A DNA stretch of 21,808 nucleotides from HGM10836 sp045580645 (GTDB lineage Bacteria > Bacillota_I > Bacilli_A > RF39 > UBA660), in contig JAZNOG010000014.1 of assembly GCA_045580645.1 (NCBI GenBank), positions 1 to 21,808 of the forward strand, in the 5' to 3' direction. Below the pieces are notes generated by a model. That model had not been told where the DNA came from. It ran no database searches and worked only from the letters and a program-made list of their open reading frames with translations. Shown here piece after piece: positions 1 to 7,848 of this stretch. Each line of letters opens with the position of its first letter. Positions within the stretch are counted from its first letter, which is position 1. A program made the position numbers and the translations under genes.

Positions 1-692
1 AATTAACATTAAATAATAAAATAGATTATATATTAAAAGATTTAAATATTTATGATGAAGAATTCTTAGATAGACCACATGATTATTTTTTAGAAGATGA
101 AGATTTAATAAGAGCTTACTTAAGAGGAGCCTTCCTAGCATCAGGAAGCATAAATGATCCAAAAAAATCACGCTACCACTTAGAATTTTTAATAGATAAA
201 AAAGAAGAAGCAGAATTACTAGTAGAGCTACTTAAAAGATTTAATATAAATTCCAAAGTTTTAAGAAGAGACAAAGGATACATGACTTATGTAAAAGAAG
301 CCGAAAAAATTGGAGATTTCCTAAGAATAATAAGCGCTAATAATGCAGTTCTATATTATGAAGATATAAGAATTTATAGAGACCATAAAAATATGACAAA
401 TCGGTTAAACAATATGGAGCAAGCCAACACAGATAAAATAATTGAAGCGTCAAATAATCAATTAAATGATATAGAAGTAATAAAAGAAAAACTAGGTTAT
501 GATTTAGTAGATGAAAAAATAAAAGAAGTAATGATATACCGTGAAAAATATAAAGAAGCTTCTCTATTGGAACTTACTAACATAATAAATTATGAAACAA
601 ATCAAAACCTAACAAAATCAGGTCTTAATCATAGAATAAGAAAAATACATGAACTTGCAGAAAAATTAAGAGAACAACAAAAAAAAGATTAA
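1..692 (+). CDS. whiA: WhiA, DNA-binding regulator (5' truncated by window edge)
   Basis: Reading in frame from base 3 gives about 229 residues with no start codon, so the N-terminal quarter to third of a roughly 310-residue protein lies off the window. Visible near the left is the LRGAFLASGSINDP stretch typical of the WhiA LAGLIDADG homing-endonuclease-like domain. The C-terminal part, with NRLNNMEQAN followed by a helix-turn-helix (about 540-660, ASLLELTNIINYETNQNLTKSGLNHR), matches the WhiA DNA-binding domain. WhiA is a conserved Gram-positive protein tied to sporulation in Streptomyces and to division and chromosome segregation in Bacillus. The gene ends in TAA and is followed by a small hairpin. 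In Bacillus whiA lies near clpP and the gap/eno genes, as it does here. The family call is firm; the target genes in this organism are unknown. Confidence 0.95.
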   Translation, partial: LTLNNKIDYILKDLNIYDEEFLDRPHDYFLEDEDLIRAYLRGAFLASGSINDPKKSRYHLEFLIDKKEEAELLVELLKRFNINSKVLRRDKGYMTYVKEAEKIGDFLRIISANNAVLYYEDIRIYRDHKNMTNRLNNMEQANTDKIIEASNNQLNDIEVIKEKLGYDLVDEKIKEVMIYREKYKEASLLELTNIINYETNQNLTKSGLNHRIRKIHELAEKLREQQKKD

Positions 693-695
693 ATT

Positions 696-713
696 CTCAC
701 AATAAAATGTGAG
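696..713 (+). terminator. Perfect 6-bp hairpin after whiA, no U-tract
   Basis: CTCACA (696-701) pairs with TGTGAG (708-713) across the loop ATAAAA, four bases after the whiA stop. What follows is TATATAAATAAT rather than a T run, so it is a poor intrinsic terminator. It may instead be an mRNA 3'-end stabiliser or a partial terminator before the gene at 770. Confidence 0.4.
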
Positions 714-769
714 TATATAAATAATAAAATAAGAAAATCAAAAAAACATATAAAAAACAAGGAGTATAT

Positions 770-1510
770 ATGGAAAAAAATAATATAGTATATGGTATGT
801 CGATAACAGCATCAATGAAAAAAAGTAATTTATTAAATAAAAAAATAATTGAATTTAATATGCCTCTTTCAATTATAGATTTATCTACTATAAATAATCA
901 TGAAATTATTTTGCCAAAAGACATATATCATGAGGAAATAAATTATTCTTTTAAAGAAGCAATAAATAGTTTAAATAAATCAATTGATAACAAAGAAGAA
1001 TTTAGAATTTGGACAAGTCATTATGAAATAAATTCATATCTATTACTTTTATATATATGTAATTATTTAAAAAATAAAGATTGTAATATATATGTAGTAT
1101 TCTCTGATGAATATGATAAAGAAATTTATTCACCAGCCTGGCTAAGACATAATGAACTAGAATTAGCCTTAAAAGTAGAAAGAAAATTATCTATTAAAGA
1201 AATTGATAATTATGCTAAAGAATGGATAAAAGTATATAATAGTAATGCAGATATGAGAATTTTAGAAAATAAAGAAGCAAAATCAGTTTCATTTGATTAC
1301 TATAACAACATGATTTTAGATAAATTAAAATTGCTAGGTGAAGTAAAGTTAATAAAAATAACTGGGATAATTATGCAAGAATACCACTTATCAGATATAG
1401 TAATTGTATATCTTATTGATAGATTAATAGAAAAAAATAAAATTAAAATAGTTCAAGAAAATAATGAAAATTATCTGCTAAACCTAATAGCATTGGAAGA
1501 TCATGTTTGA
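770..1510 (+). CDS. DUF1835/DUF3658-like protein of unknown function
   Basis: 246 residues, preceded by AAGGAG (759-764) at a good distance. Residues about 75-115 (FRIWTSHYEINSYLLLLYIC, then NIYVVFSDEY) look like the DUF1835 core, where a hydrophobic strand and helix precede a short 'VVxxxY' strand. Residues about 118-240 (SPAWLRHNELELAL, then a C-terminal helical segment LSDIVIVYLIDRLIEKNKIKIV) resemble the DUF3658 C-terminal part. Proteins of this two-part design occur in many Firmicutes, and I know of no established activity. There is no signal peptide or membrane segment, so it is probably cytosolic. It is the only gene in the window ending in TGA (1508-1510), with an in-frame TAA two codons later. 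It probably forms a unit with the gene at 1558, 47 bases downstream. The family assignment comes from motif memory and is moderately sure. Confidence 0.65.
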   Translation: MEKNNIVYGMSITASMKKSNLLNKKIIEFNMPLSIIDLSTINNHEIILPKDIYHEEINYSFKEAINSLNKSIDNKEEFRIWTSHYEINSYLLLLYICNYLKNKDCNIYVVFSDEYDKEIYSPAWLRHNELELALKVERKLSIKEIDNYAKEWIKVYNSNADMRILENKEAKSVSFDYYNNMILDKLKLLGEVKLIKITGIIMQEYHLSDIVIVYLIDRLIEKNKIKIVQENNENYLLNLIALEDHV

Positions 1511-1557
1511 AATAACTATGATTACTTATAATGAAATAAAAATAAAAGGAGCAAAAT

Positions 1558-2028
1558 ATGAAAAAGCAAAATGAAATTTTAAATAAAGAACATTTTGAAA
1601 TTATAGATGATCCAAATTTATTTGACGTAGAACCTAAATTAGCAAAAACAATTTCTATTCTAAATAAAAAAGGTTACTACACAAAATCATGTTTTTGTGC
1701 AAAATTATCAGTGCCATTTAATTTAGCAAGCATTTTAATGACACTAAAAGAAGCAGATTTGATATCTTTTAATGAAACCAAAAAAATAAAAAAAGCAATT
1801 AAATATAGTGATTATGCCACAACAACAATATTATTTAAAGAAAAATATAATTTTAAAACTTTGCCAAAAGGATATAAACAAATAAATGAAAGTATTTTTT
1901 ATAATTTGGAAGGTTTAAAAGAATCGGATAAAATAGAATTTAAATCTTTGATAGAACTAGACAAGGAAAGAGATGAAAGTATTAAAAATTTAGAAGATTG
2001 GGCAAATAACTTACCAAACAATAAATAG
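1558..2028 (+). CDS. Uncharacterised small protein with a two-cysteine patch
   Basis: 156 residues with AAAAGGAGC just upstream of the ATG. I do not recognise a named domain. Visible features are a conserved-looking N-terminal segment (residues 12-42: FEIIDDPNLF, then LAKTISILNKKGYYTK), followed at once by SCFCAK with cysteines 45 and 47, a helical middle, and residues 92-106 (LFKEKYNFKTLPKGYK). The C-terminus (130-156) is charged and helical. There is no signal peptide or membrane helix. My recollection, not verified, is that related Firmicutes proteins carry a CxGH-like motif where this one has SCFCA, which would make this copy a divergent member. It follows the gene at 770 by 47 bases in the same direction, so the two may share a transcript. 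It ends 10 bases before the minus-strand terminator stem at 2039-2056. Confidence 0.6.
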   Translation: MKKQNEILNKEHFEIIDDPNLFDVEPKLAKTISILNKKGYYTKSCFCAKLSVPFNLASILMTLKEADLISFNETKKIKKAIKYSDYATTTILFKEKYNFKTLPKGYKQINESIFYNLEGLKESDKIEFKSLIELDKERDESIKNLEDWANNLPNNK

Positions 2029-2032
2029 CCAA

Positions 2033-2057
2033 CAAAAAAAGTAGAAAACTCTACTTT
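2033..2057 (-). terminator. Intrinsic terminator of the clpP-lipid kinase operon
   Basis: Read on the minus strand, AAAGTAGA (2057-2050) pairs with TCTACTTT (2045-2038) across a four-base loop, and seven T's follow before GTTGG. The kinase stop codon TAG (2053-2051) lies inside the upstream arm of the stem. On the plus strand the same hairpin is followed only by TTTG, so it would be a weak stop for the gene ending at 2028. Confidence 0.8.
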
Positions 2058-2968
2058 GTAAACAACTTACTAATATTCTTTTTAGGTAAAAGCATATATA
2101 AGCTTTTATCTATTTTTATTTTATAATGATCAACATCATCTTTTAACATTTCACCATCTATAGTCCAATAACTTCTGGAAGTATCTTTAAAAGTTATTTC
2201 TATCTCATCACTAGTATAACAATATAAACCAGGAACATTAGAAATACCAGTTCTTAAAACAAGTAACATTGTCTTAACTAAATACTTTCTCTTAGAAATG
2301 TTACAAAAAACAATTTCAAACTTATTATCATCAAGTTTTACATCACGATAAATATTATTAAAACCAGCAATTCTATTTGCGTTAGAAACAAGTATTAAAG
2401 AATAATAACCATGATATGTTTCACCATTAACTTTATATTCAATTTCATATAACCTAGTTCTTTGGAAAAATTCTTTAACACCATTTAATAAATATGCCAT
2501 ATGTCCAAGTCTTTTCTTAAGCTGTCTTGGCGTTTCATAAGTAACATCAATAAACTTTCCAAAACCTGCAACATATACAAAAGGCTTATCATTTATAAGA
2601 CCTAAATCTACTTGCTTAACTTCTCCCTCTAATATGCTTTTAACATTTTTTGTTAAACTTTTTCCCATTCCAAGCATATTCCCAATATCATTCGTAGTCC
2701 CAACTGGAATATGAGATAAAACAAGTTTCTTTTCTCTTAAGTAATTACCTGAAACTATCTCATTAAAGGTTCCATCTCCTCCAATAGATAAAACTAAATC
2801 AGCATAGGAAAGATTCTTAACATATTCTTTTGCATCACCGCTTTTTTCAGTTACATATAAAGTTGTTTGATAATTATAAGATTCAATTAAATTAATTATT
2901 TTATCAACTTCATTTTTTGTAATACCTTTACCACTTTCCATATTACAAATTAAAGAACAAGTCTTCAT
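2051..2968 (-). CDS. Diacylglycerol/lipid kinase family protein (YegS/DgkB-like)
   Basis: 305 residues, the normal length for this family. It transfers phosphate from ATP to a lipid such as diacylglycerol at the inner face of the membrane, recycling lipid left from lipoteichoic acid or phospholipid turnover. The catalytic-domain signature GGDGTFNE is at residues 63-70, followed by IPVGTTND (87-94), the usual nucleotide-site loop. A C-terminal beta domain ends in the conserved DGE (WTIDGE, about 270). The substrate cannot be read from the sequence: DgkB, YegS and sphingosine-kinase-like members share these motifs. The start is supported by GGTGAT three bases before ATG. It begins 30 bases after clpP with no terminator between them, so it is probably the second gene of that operon, and it ends in its own terminator. 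Confidence 0.9.
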   Translation of the reverse strand: MKTCSLICNMESGKGITKNEVDKIINLIESYNYQTTLYVTEKSGDAKEYVKNLSYADLVLSIGGDGTFNEIVSGNYLREKKLVLSHIPVGTTNDIGNMLGMGKSLTKNVKSILEGEVKQVDLGLINDKPFVYVAGFGKFIDVTYETPRQLKKRLGHMAYLLNGVKEFFQRTRLYEIEYKVNGETYHGYYSLILVSNANRIAGFNNIYRDVKLDDNKFEIVFCNISKRKYLVKTMLLVLRTGISNVPGLYCYTSDEIEITFKDTSRSYWTIDGEMLKDDVDHYKIKIDKSLYMLLPKKNISKLFTK

Positions 2969-2971
2969 AAC

Positions 2972-2977
2972 ATCACC
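2972..2977 (-). promoter_or_regulatory. GGTGAT ribosome binding site of the lipid kinase
   Basis: On the minus strand GGTGAT lies three bases before the ATG. It can pair with ATCACC at 21219-21224 in the 16S 3' end, just 5' of the usual CCTCC core, which explains the short spacing. Confidence 0.7.
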
Positions 2978-2998
2978 ACTTTAAGTATACTAAAAAAA

Positions 2999-3574
2999 TT
3001 ATTTATTTTCAATCACTTTATCAACAAGGCCATATTCAAGTGCCTCCACTGAATCCATGAAATAATCTCTTTCGGTATCTTTTTCAATTTTTGCCAAGTT
3101 TTTACCAGTATTTTTTGCAAGAATCTTATTAAGTTTTTTTCTAACCTTTAAGATATGTTCCGCAGCAATTTTAATTTCAGTAGCTTGACCTTCCGCGCCC
3201 CCAAGAGGTTGATGAATCATAACCTCTGAATTAGGAAGTGCATATCTTTTTCCTTTCTTTCCACTTGAAAGAAGAAAAGCCCCCATAGAAGCTGCCATAC
3301 CGACACATATTGTAGAAACATCACTTTTAATAAAATTCATTGTATCATAGATAGCCATGCCTGATGTAATTGAACCACCCGGAGAATTTATATAAATACT
3401 AATATCATCATTACTTAAAGAATCAAGATATAAAAGTTGAGCCACAATACTATTAGATAAATTATCATTTATTTCACCATTTAATATAATAATTCTGTCT
3501 TTTAATAACCTAGAATATATATCATAACTTCTTTCGCCACTAGCTTCCCTTTCTATAACAGTTGGAATTAACAT
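2999..3574 (-). CDS. clpP: ClpP, ATP-dependent Clp protease proteolytic subunit
   Basis: 191 residues starting MLIPTVIERE, the usual ClpP N-terminus. A longer reading from 3610 exists, but GGGTGAT just before the 3574 ATG and the family length favour the shorter start. The serine protease triad is complete: Ser96 in GMAASMGA, His121 in MIHQPLGG and Asp170 in TERDYFM. ClpP forms two stacked heptameric rings and degrades proteins unfolded by ClpX or ClpC in the cytosol. Its substrates include products tagged by tmRNA, which is encoded at 11991. There is no pro-peptide. It heads a minus-strand operon with the lipid kinase gene, divergent from the nucleoside kinase. I see no clear CtsR-type operator in the short upstream region. 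Confidence 0.97.
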   Translation of the reverse strand: MLIPTVIEREASGERSYDIYSRLLKDRIIILNGEINDNLSNSIVAQLLYLDSLSNDDISIYINSPGGSITSGMAIYDTMNFIKSDVSTICVGMAASMGAFLLSSGKKGKRYALPNSEVMIHQPLGGAEGQATEIKIAAEHILKVRKKLNKILAKNTGKNLAKIEKDTERDYFMDSVEALEYGLVDKVIENK

Positions 3575-3577
3575 TTT

Positions 3578-3584
3578 ATCACCC
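3578..3584 (-). promoter_or_regulatory. GGGTGAT ribosome binding site that sets the clpP start
   Basis: GGGTGAT sits three bases before the ATG at 3574 on the minus strand. No comparable purine-rich site precedes the more upstream ATG codons at 3586 or 3610, so the 191-residue reading is preferred. Confidence 0.75.
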
Positions 3585-3654
3585 ATTACTAATTTAATTA
3601 AAAAAACCAAAAATATTCATCCTAAAAAAGGACATTATATGATAGAATTATAGT
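3585..3654. promoter_or_regulatory. Short divergent promoter region between clpP and the nucleoside kinase
   Basis: The two genes are divergent with under 100 bases between their starts. A plus-strand -10-like TATGAT is at 3638-3643. Its minus-strand counterpart TATAAT reads across 3639-3634, overlapping it. Neither has a good -35 at 17 bases, so exact promoters are uncertain. Overlapping -10 elements would make the two directions compete for polymerase. Confidence 0.35.
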
Positions 3655-3666
3655 AGGAGGGAAAAT

Positions 3667-5319
3667 ATGAATCAAATTACAGTTTATATAAATGAAAAAA
3701 AATATAATTTTCAAAAAGGAATAACCCTAGAACAAATAAGTAAACATGTAGAAAATGAATATAAAGCAAAAATACTTGTAGGTTTTATAGATAATGAAAT
3801 GTGTGAACTTACTAAAAAAGTAGAAAAAGATTGTAAAATAACATTTAAAACATATCTTGATAGATCAGGAAATAGAATTTATCAAAAATCATTAGTGTTT
3901 CTATTAGTATATGCTTTTAAAGAATTATATGGATATAACTACAGTGTAAAAGCATGTCACTCAATTGATAATTCAATAAAAATGAAAAGTTCAATGCCTT
4001 TGACAGAAGAAATAATAGAAAACTTAAAACAAAAAATGATTGAAATAGCAACTGAAAATTTAAGTATTACAAAATGCTTAGTCACAAAAAAAGATGCCAT
4101 TAGATACTTTAATAGTATTAAAGATTATGATAAAGTAGAAAGCCTATCATACCTAAATGATAAAAATATAACATTATATAAAATAAACGATATGTATGAA
4201 TATTTCTATACCCTAATGCCTATTTCAACTGGTGTATTTACATCATTTGATTTAAAATATATAAATGAAAATAAATTTTTGTTACAATACCCAGTTATCT
4301 TTAAAGATGGCTCAATCCCAGAATATATAGAAAGACCAAAAATAGACGAAGCATTCGATGAAGATTATAAACTTGCAAAAAGATTAAAAATTCATAACGT
4401 ATCAGATATAAATAAAGCAATCGCAGATAATAAAATAAATGATATTATAAAACTAACTGAAGTTTTATCAAGCAATAACTTACTTCGTCTAGCAAAAGAA
4501 ATAGATGATAGAAAAGATAAAATAAAAATAGTTTTAATCGCTGGACCATCATCATCAGGCAAAACAACAACATCAAGAAAATTATCAATGTATTTAAAAA
4601 GTTTTGGTTTAAATCCTAAAGCATTATCAACAGATGATTACTTTATTCCAAGAGAAAAAACACCAAAATTACCAAATGGAGATTATGATTATGAGTCTTT
4701 AAAAGCATTAGATTTAGAATTATTTAATGAACACTTAAAAAGACTTTTAAATCATGAAGAAGTAGAAATACCAACATTTAACTTTTTCAAAGGAATTGGA
4801 GAATATGTGGGAAATAGATTAAAATTAGAAGAAAATGATATACTAATAATTGAAGGCCTACATTCTCTAAATGAAGAATTAACTAAGTCTATTCCAAAAG
4901 AAAATAAATATAAAGTTTATATTTCACCACTTTCAGACTTAAATATTGATAATCACAATATGATATCTACTTCTGATATAAGATTATTAAGAAGAATGAT
5001 TAGAGATAAAAGAACTCGTGGATATACAGCAGAACATACTATCAAAATGTGGAGAACAGTCCGAAAAGGGGAAGAAGAATACATTTTTCCGTTCCAAAAT
5101 GAGGCAGACTTTGTCTTTAATACAGCTTTTATATATGAACTTGGGGTTTTAAAACTTTATGCAGAACCATTACTATATAATATAGATGATGAAAGTGAGC
5201 AATATGAGGAAGCAAGAAGATTATTAAGTTTACTTAATGTATTCTTAAGCATTCCAACAGAAGCAATTCCGAGTGATTCTATTTTAAGAGAATTTATAGG
5301 AAATAGTTATTTTGAATAG
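3667..5319 (+). CDS. Nucleoside (uridine-like) kinase with N-terminal TGS domain
   Basis: 550 residues. Residues 1-62 form a TGS domain (MNQITVYINE, then DNEMCELTKKVEKD). The middle, about 63-270, resembles the second additional domain of threonyl-tRNA synthetase. From about 285 a phosphoribulokinase/uridine-kinase domain begins with the Walker A loop GPSSSGKT (293-300), followed by LSTDDYF and IIEGLHSLN. This architecture is annotated in Firmicutes as 'nucleoside kinase'. It probably phosphorylates uridine or cytidine for pyrimidine salvage, though the substrate is untested and the TGS part hints at a regulatory or RNA-related role. The start follows AGGAGGG (3656-3661 plus). Its TAG is 11 bases before gap, whose own AGGAGG overlaps this end, so the two are almost certainly co-transcribed. 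Confidence 0.9.
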   Translation: MNQITVYINEKKYNFQKGITLEQISKHVENEYKAKILVGFIDNEMCELTKKVEKDCKITFKTYLDRSGNRIYQKSLVFLLVYAFKELYGYNYSVKACHSIDNSIKMKSSMPLTEEIIENLKQKMIEIATENLSITKCLVTKKDAIRYFNSIKDYDKVESLSYLNDKNITLYKINDMYEYFYTLMPISTGVFTSFDLKYINENKFLLQYPVIFKDGSIPEYIERPKIDEAFDEDYKLAKRLKIHNVSDINKAIADNKINDIIKLTEVLSSNNLLRLAKEIDDRKDKIKIVLIAGPSSSGKTTTSRKLSMYLKSFGLNPKALSTDDYFIPREKTPKLPNGDYDYESLKALDLELFNEHLKRLLNHEEVEIPTFNFFKGIGEYVGNRLKLEENDILIIEGLHSLNEELTKSIPKENKYKVYISPLSDLNIDNHNMISTSDIRLLRRMIRDKRTRGYTAEHTIKMWRTVRKGEEEYIFPFQNEADFVFNTAFIYELGVLKLYAEPLLYNIDDESEQYEEARRLLSLLNVFLSIPTEAIPSDSILREFIGNSYFE

Positions 5320-5330
5320 GAGGAAAGAAA

Positions 5331-6332
5331 ATGAAAATAGCAATAAATGGATTTGGAAGAATAGGAAGATTAGTATTTAAATTACTAGAGGAAGATAAAG
5401 ATATTGAAATAGTCGCAATCAATGATTTAACAGATGCTAAACAACTAGCATACTTACTAAAATATGATAGCAATCATCGTTCATATAAAGAAGATGAAAT
5501 AACATATGAAGAAGACTATCTTATTACAAAAAATAGAAAAGTTAAAATTTTAAGTGAAAAAGATCCAATTTTACTTCCATGGAAAGAAATGGATATTGAT
5601 GTAGTATTTGAATCAACAGGGCGCTTTAATAAAAAAGAAGACGCTATAAAACACTTAGAAGCAGGTGCAAAAAAAGTAATAATTTCAGCACCATCTAATA
5701 ATGATATAAAAACAGTTGTTTATAATGTAAATGAAGAAATATTAGATGGAACAGAAACAATGATAAGCGCTGCAAGTTGCACGACCAACTGCTTAGCGCC
5801 AGTTTTAAAAGTATTAAATGATAAATACGGCATAGAAAAAGGTTATATGACAACAATTCATGCTTATACTAATGATCAAGTATTACTTGATGTATCCCAT
5901 AAAAAAGGTATAGAATCAAGAAGAGGAAGAGCAGCAGGACAAAATATTATTCCAACATCAACAGGTGCTGCAAGCGCCATAGGAAGAGTAATAAAAGAAT
6001 TAGATGGAAAATTAGATGGTTCTGCAATGAGAGTGCCAGTTCCAACAGGTTCAGTAATAGATTTAACATTAGAATTAAAAAAGAATGTAACAGTAGAAGA
6101 AATAAATGAAACATTTAAACAAAATCAAAATGAAACATTAAAATTTACATTAGATCCAATTGTATCAAGTGACATTATCAGTAGTACTTATGGAGCAGTA
6201 GTAGATGGACAGCTAACTAATGTTTTGGAAGTAGAAGGAAAACAACTTGTAAAAGTAGTTGCATGGTATGATAACGAAATGGGTTATACTGCTCAAATGA
6301 TAAGAACAGCAAAATATTGGATGAGCAAATAA
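5331..6332 (+). CDS. gap: Glyceraldehyde-3-phosphate dehydrogenase, type I
   Basis: 333 residues, normal for the family. It oxidises glyceraldehyde-3-phosphate to 1,3-bisphosphoglycerate with NAD in cytosolic glycolysis. The NAD-binding GFGRIGR motif is at 7-13 and Asp32 in INDLT is the residue that favours NAD. The catalytic cysteine is Cys150 in ASCTTNCLAP and its partner His177 is in TTIHAYT. The C-terminal WYDNEMGY is present. It starts after AGGAGGAAAG, 11 bases past the nucleoside kinase stop. There is no CggR-like repressor gene upstream and no pgk downstream, unlike the Bacillus gapA operon. A clean intrinsic terminator follows, making a two-gene unit with the kinase. Confidence 0.97.
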   Translation: MKIAINGFGRIGRLVFKLLEEDKDIEIVAINDLTDAKQLAYLLKYDSNHRSYKEDEITYEEDYLITKNRKVKILSEKDPILLPWKEMDIDVVFESTGRFNKKEDAIKHLEAGAKKVIISAPSNNDIKTVVYNVNEEILDGTETMISAASCTTNCLAPVLKVLNDKYGIEKGYMTTIHAYTNDQVLLDVSHKKGIESRRGRAAGQNIIPTSTGAASAIGRVIKELDGKLDGSAMRVPVPTGSVIDLTLELKKNVTVEEINETFKQNQNETLKFTLDPIVSSDIISSTYGAVVDGQLTNVLEVEGKQLVKVVAWYDNEMGYTAQMIRTAKYWMSK

Positions 6333-6341
6333 TATAAAGAA

Positions 6342-6369
6342 AGCACTATATAAATGTAGTGTTTTTTTT
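6342..6369 (+). terminator. Intrinsic terminator of the nucleoside kinase-gap operon
   Basis: CACTA (6344-6348) pairs with TAGTG (6357-6361), and eight T's follow (6362-6369). An A-rich 5' flank lengthens the stem. It starts 10 bases after the gap stop. Confidence 0.85.
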
Positions 6370-6455
6370 ATTAAAAAAACTAAATTTCTATCTAGTTTCG
6401 TTTGGTGAAATGTTATCACGTTATTACAATAGTCTGAATAATAAAACGAACAATA

Positions 6456-6481
6456 AAAAAGTAGATATTTGTCTACTTTTT
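6456..6481 (-). terminator. Strong symmetric terminator of the FemAB gene
   Basis: AAAAAGTAGA (6456-6465) and TCTACTTTTT (6472-6481) form a 10-bp perfect stem with loop TATTTG. Read on the minus strand it ends in a T run. The FemAB stop TAG (6475-6473) is inside the stem. The AGTAGA/TCTACT core is the same as in the terminator at 2033-2057. Because it is symmetric it could also stop leftover plus-strand transcription from gap. Confidence 0.85.
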
Positions 6482-7720
6482 AAGTGCCTTTGAACCAAAC
6501 TTAAATTTCTTATAAAGTTTATAAATGCCTTTGTTAACAACTAAATCAAATTCTCCAATGTACTCAACAACATCAGCATTAAAACCTAGTTTCATTTCAT
6601 TTAATCCCTTAAATTTGCTATCATCTCCAAAATATCCAGTAATAGCATTTAAATCAAAATAAACTGCTCCAAGTTTTGAATATTTCTCAATAATAAACCA
6701 TTTAAGTAAAAATGTAGGATAAAACAAAGAATAATCCTGTTTTAAACCTTCGATAAGTAAAGATACTTCGTGCTTTCCAATAATAACAGCAGTCGCACCA
6801 ATCAAAACACCCTTTGGATTTTTTTCTAAAAGCTTTGATGCATTAAGAAGTTCTTTTTTATAAACTGATATTAACTTATCAGAAGTCATCTTAGAGTTAA
6901 TAATTTTATTACTCCTAGAAGAACTGATTTTTTGTATTTCCATATTAAGTCTTTCATTCTTTGCAAGTTCCTCTTCATATAAAAACTTAATATTCTTTAA
7001 ATAAATTTGCGGATCCAATTTAGCAAAATAAAGTTCTAAATTATTACCAAAACAATCTGCAAAATCTTTATAATAATTTAACTTGCGATGATGCTTTTTA
7101 GCAACAAACTTATAAAAAACTTCCATATCATTTGCATTACCTTGTAGTATTTCAACACCACGACTTTGAGCTTTCCTAATTTTATTTCTAGTAGAATCAG
7201 ATAAATTTTCAAATAAAGTTTCACTAGAACCTACAACTTTTAGAATAGCATTCCATCTAGGTTTTAAAGTTCCAAAATCTTTATTGTCCCCAAAATAAAC
7301 ATAACCAATTCTAGGTAAAAAACTGACTAAGTCATTTGTATAATTAGAAGGAACAATATTTCCGTCTTTATCCCTTTTATTATTAACAACAGGTGGATCA
7401 ATTTTTAAAAATACACAGTTATTTTTAGATAAAAACTTTCTTAATTTTTCAGTTACATCAGTAATCAAATTCTTATCATCGTAATCAATTAAAGGACCTC
7501 TTGGAGCATAAGCAAAATTATAAGATAAAAAAAGTTTTTGCTCAAGTATTAAAGAAGCCCCTATTAGATTATTATTGTCATCAACAAAACCATAATAATT
7601 TACTTTATATCCACATCTTTCCATTAAATTTCCATACATAGAAGTTTGATAATAAGAATGAAGCGGATGAACATTAGAAAAACTATCAAATTGACTAGGT
7701 GTAAGCAAAACAATTTTCAT
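6473..7720 (-). CDS. FemAB-family peptidoglycan bridge aminoacyltransferase
   Basis: 415 residues. FemA/FemB/FemX/MurM-type enzymes move an amino acid from aminoacyl-tRNA onto the lysine side chain of the peptidoglycan precursor, on the cytosolic face of the membrane. Two GNAT-like halves are visible. The N-terminal half has HSYYQTSMYGNLMERCGY (21-38) and APRGP (72-76). A conserved basic helix RNKIRKAQSRGVEI (178-191) follows. A long charged helical arm spans about 240-300, the tRNA-synthetase-like coiled coil of Fem proteins. The second half ends with LNAITGYFG and GLNEMKLGFNADVVEY (372-387). AAGGAGGG lies just before ATG. The amino acid and acceptor position cannot be told. It stands alone on the minus strand between gap and eno and implies a cross-bridged cell wall. 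Confidence 0.9.
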   Translation of the reverse strand: MKIVLLTPSQFDSFSNVHPLHSYYQTSMYGNLMERCGYKVNYYGFVDDNNNLIGASLILEQKLFLSYNFAYAPRGPLIDYDDKNLITDVTEKLRKFLSKNNCVFLKIDPPVVNNKRDKDGNIVPSNYTNDLVSFLPRIGYVYFGDNKDFGTLKPRWNAILKVVGSSETLFENLSDSTRNKIRKAQSRGVEILQGNANDMEVFYKFVAKKHHRKLNYYKDFADCFGNNLELYFAKLDPQIYLKNIKFLYEEELAKNERLNMEIQKISSSRSNKIINSKMTSDKLISVYKKELLNASKLLEKNPKGVLIGATAVIIGKHEVSLLIEGLKQDYSLFYPTFLLKWFIIEKYSKLGAVYFDLNAITGYFGDDSKFKGLNEMKLGFNADVVEYIGEFDLVVNKGIYKLYKKFKFGSKALKK

Positions 7721-7766
7721 AAAAATCCCTCCTTAACTTTTCATACTATCAAATATTACTACTAAT

Positions 7767-7795
7767 ATGATATCTTTTTTTTATTAAAAAATCAA
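7767..7795 (-). promoter_or_regulatory. Candidate promoter of the FemAB gene
   Basis: On the minus strand TTGATT (7795-7790), a 17-base spacer and TATCAT (7772-7767) match sigma-A consensus at 4/6 and 5/6 positions, about 46 bases before the ATG. The region is very AT-rich, so chance matches are possible. Confidence 0.45.
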
Positions 7796-7802
7796 TAAAA
7801 AG

Positions 7803-7831
7803 TTCAAATTACTAAAAAAATATTATATAAT
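7803..7831 (+). promoter_or_regulatory. Candidate promoter of eno
   Basis: TTCAAA (7803-7808), a 17-base spacer and a perfect TATAAT (7826-7831), 17 bases before the eno ATG. The transcript would have a leader of only about 10 bases, holding the GGTGAT site at 7838-7843. It is divergent from the FemAB promoter. Confidence 0.55.
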
Positions 7832-7848
7832 GAAAATGGTGATAAAAT

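Noticed and set aside
6397..6450. Inverted repeat TTCGTTT (6397-6403) and AAACGAA (6444-6450) between gap and FemAB terminators
   Set aside because: Seven bases separated by 40 in a non-coding gap with no other sign of function; chance is likely.
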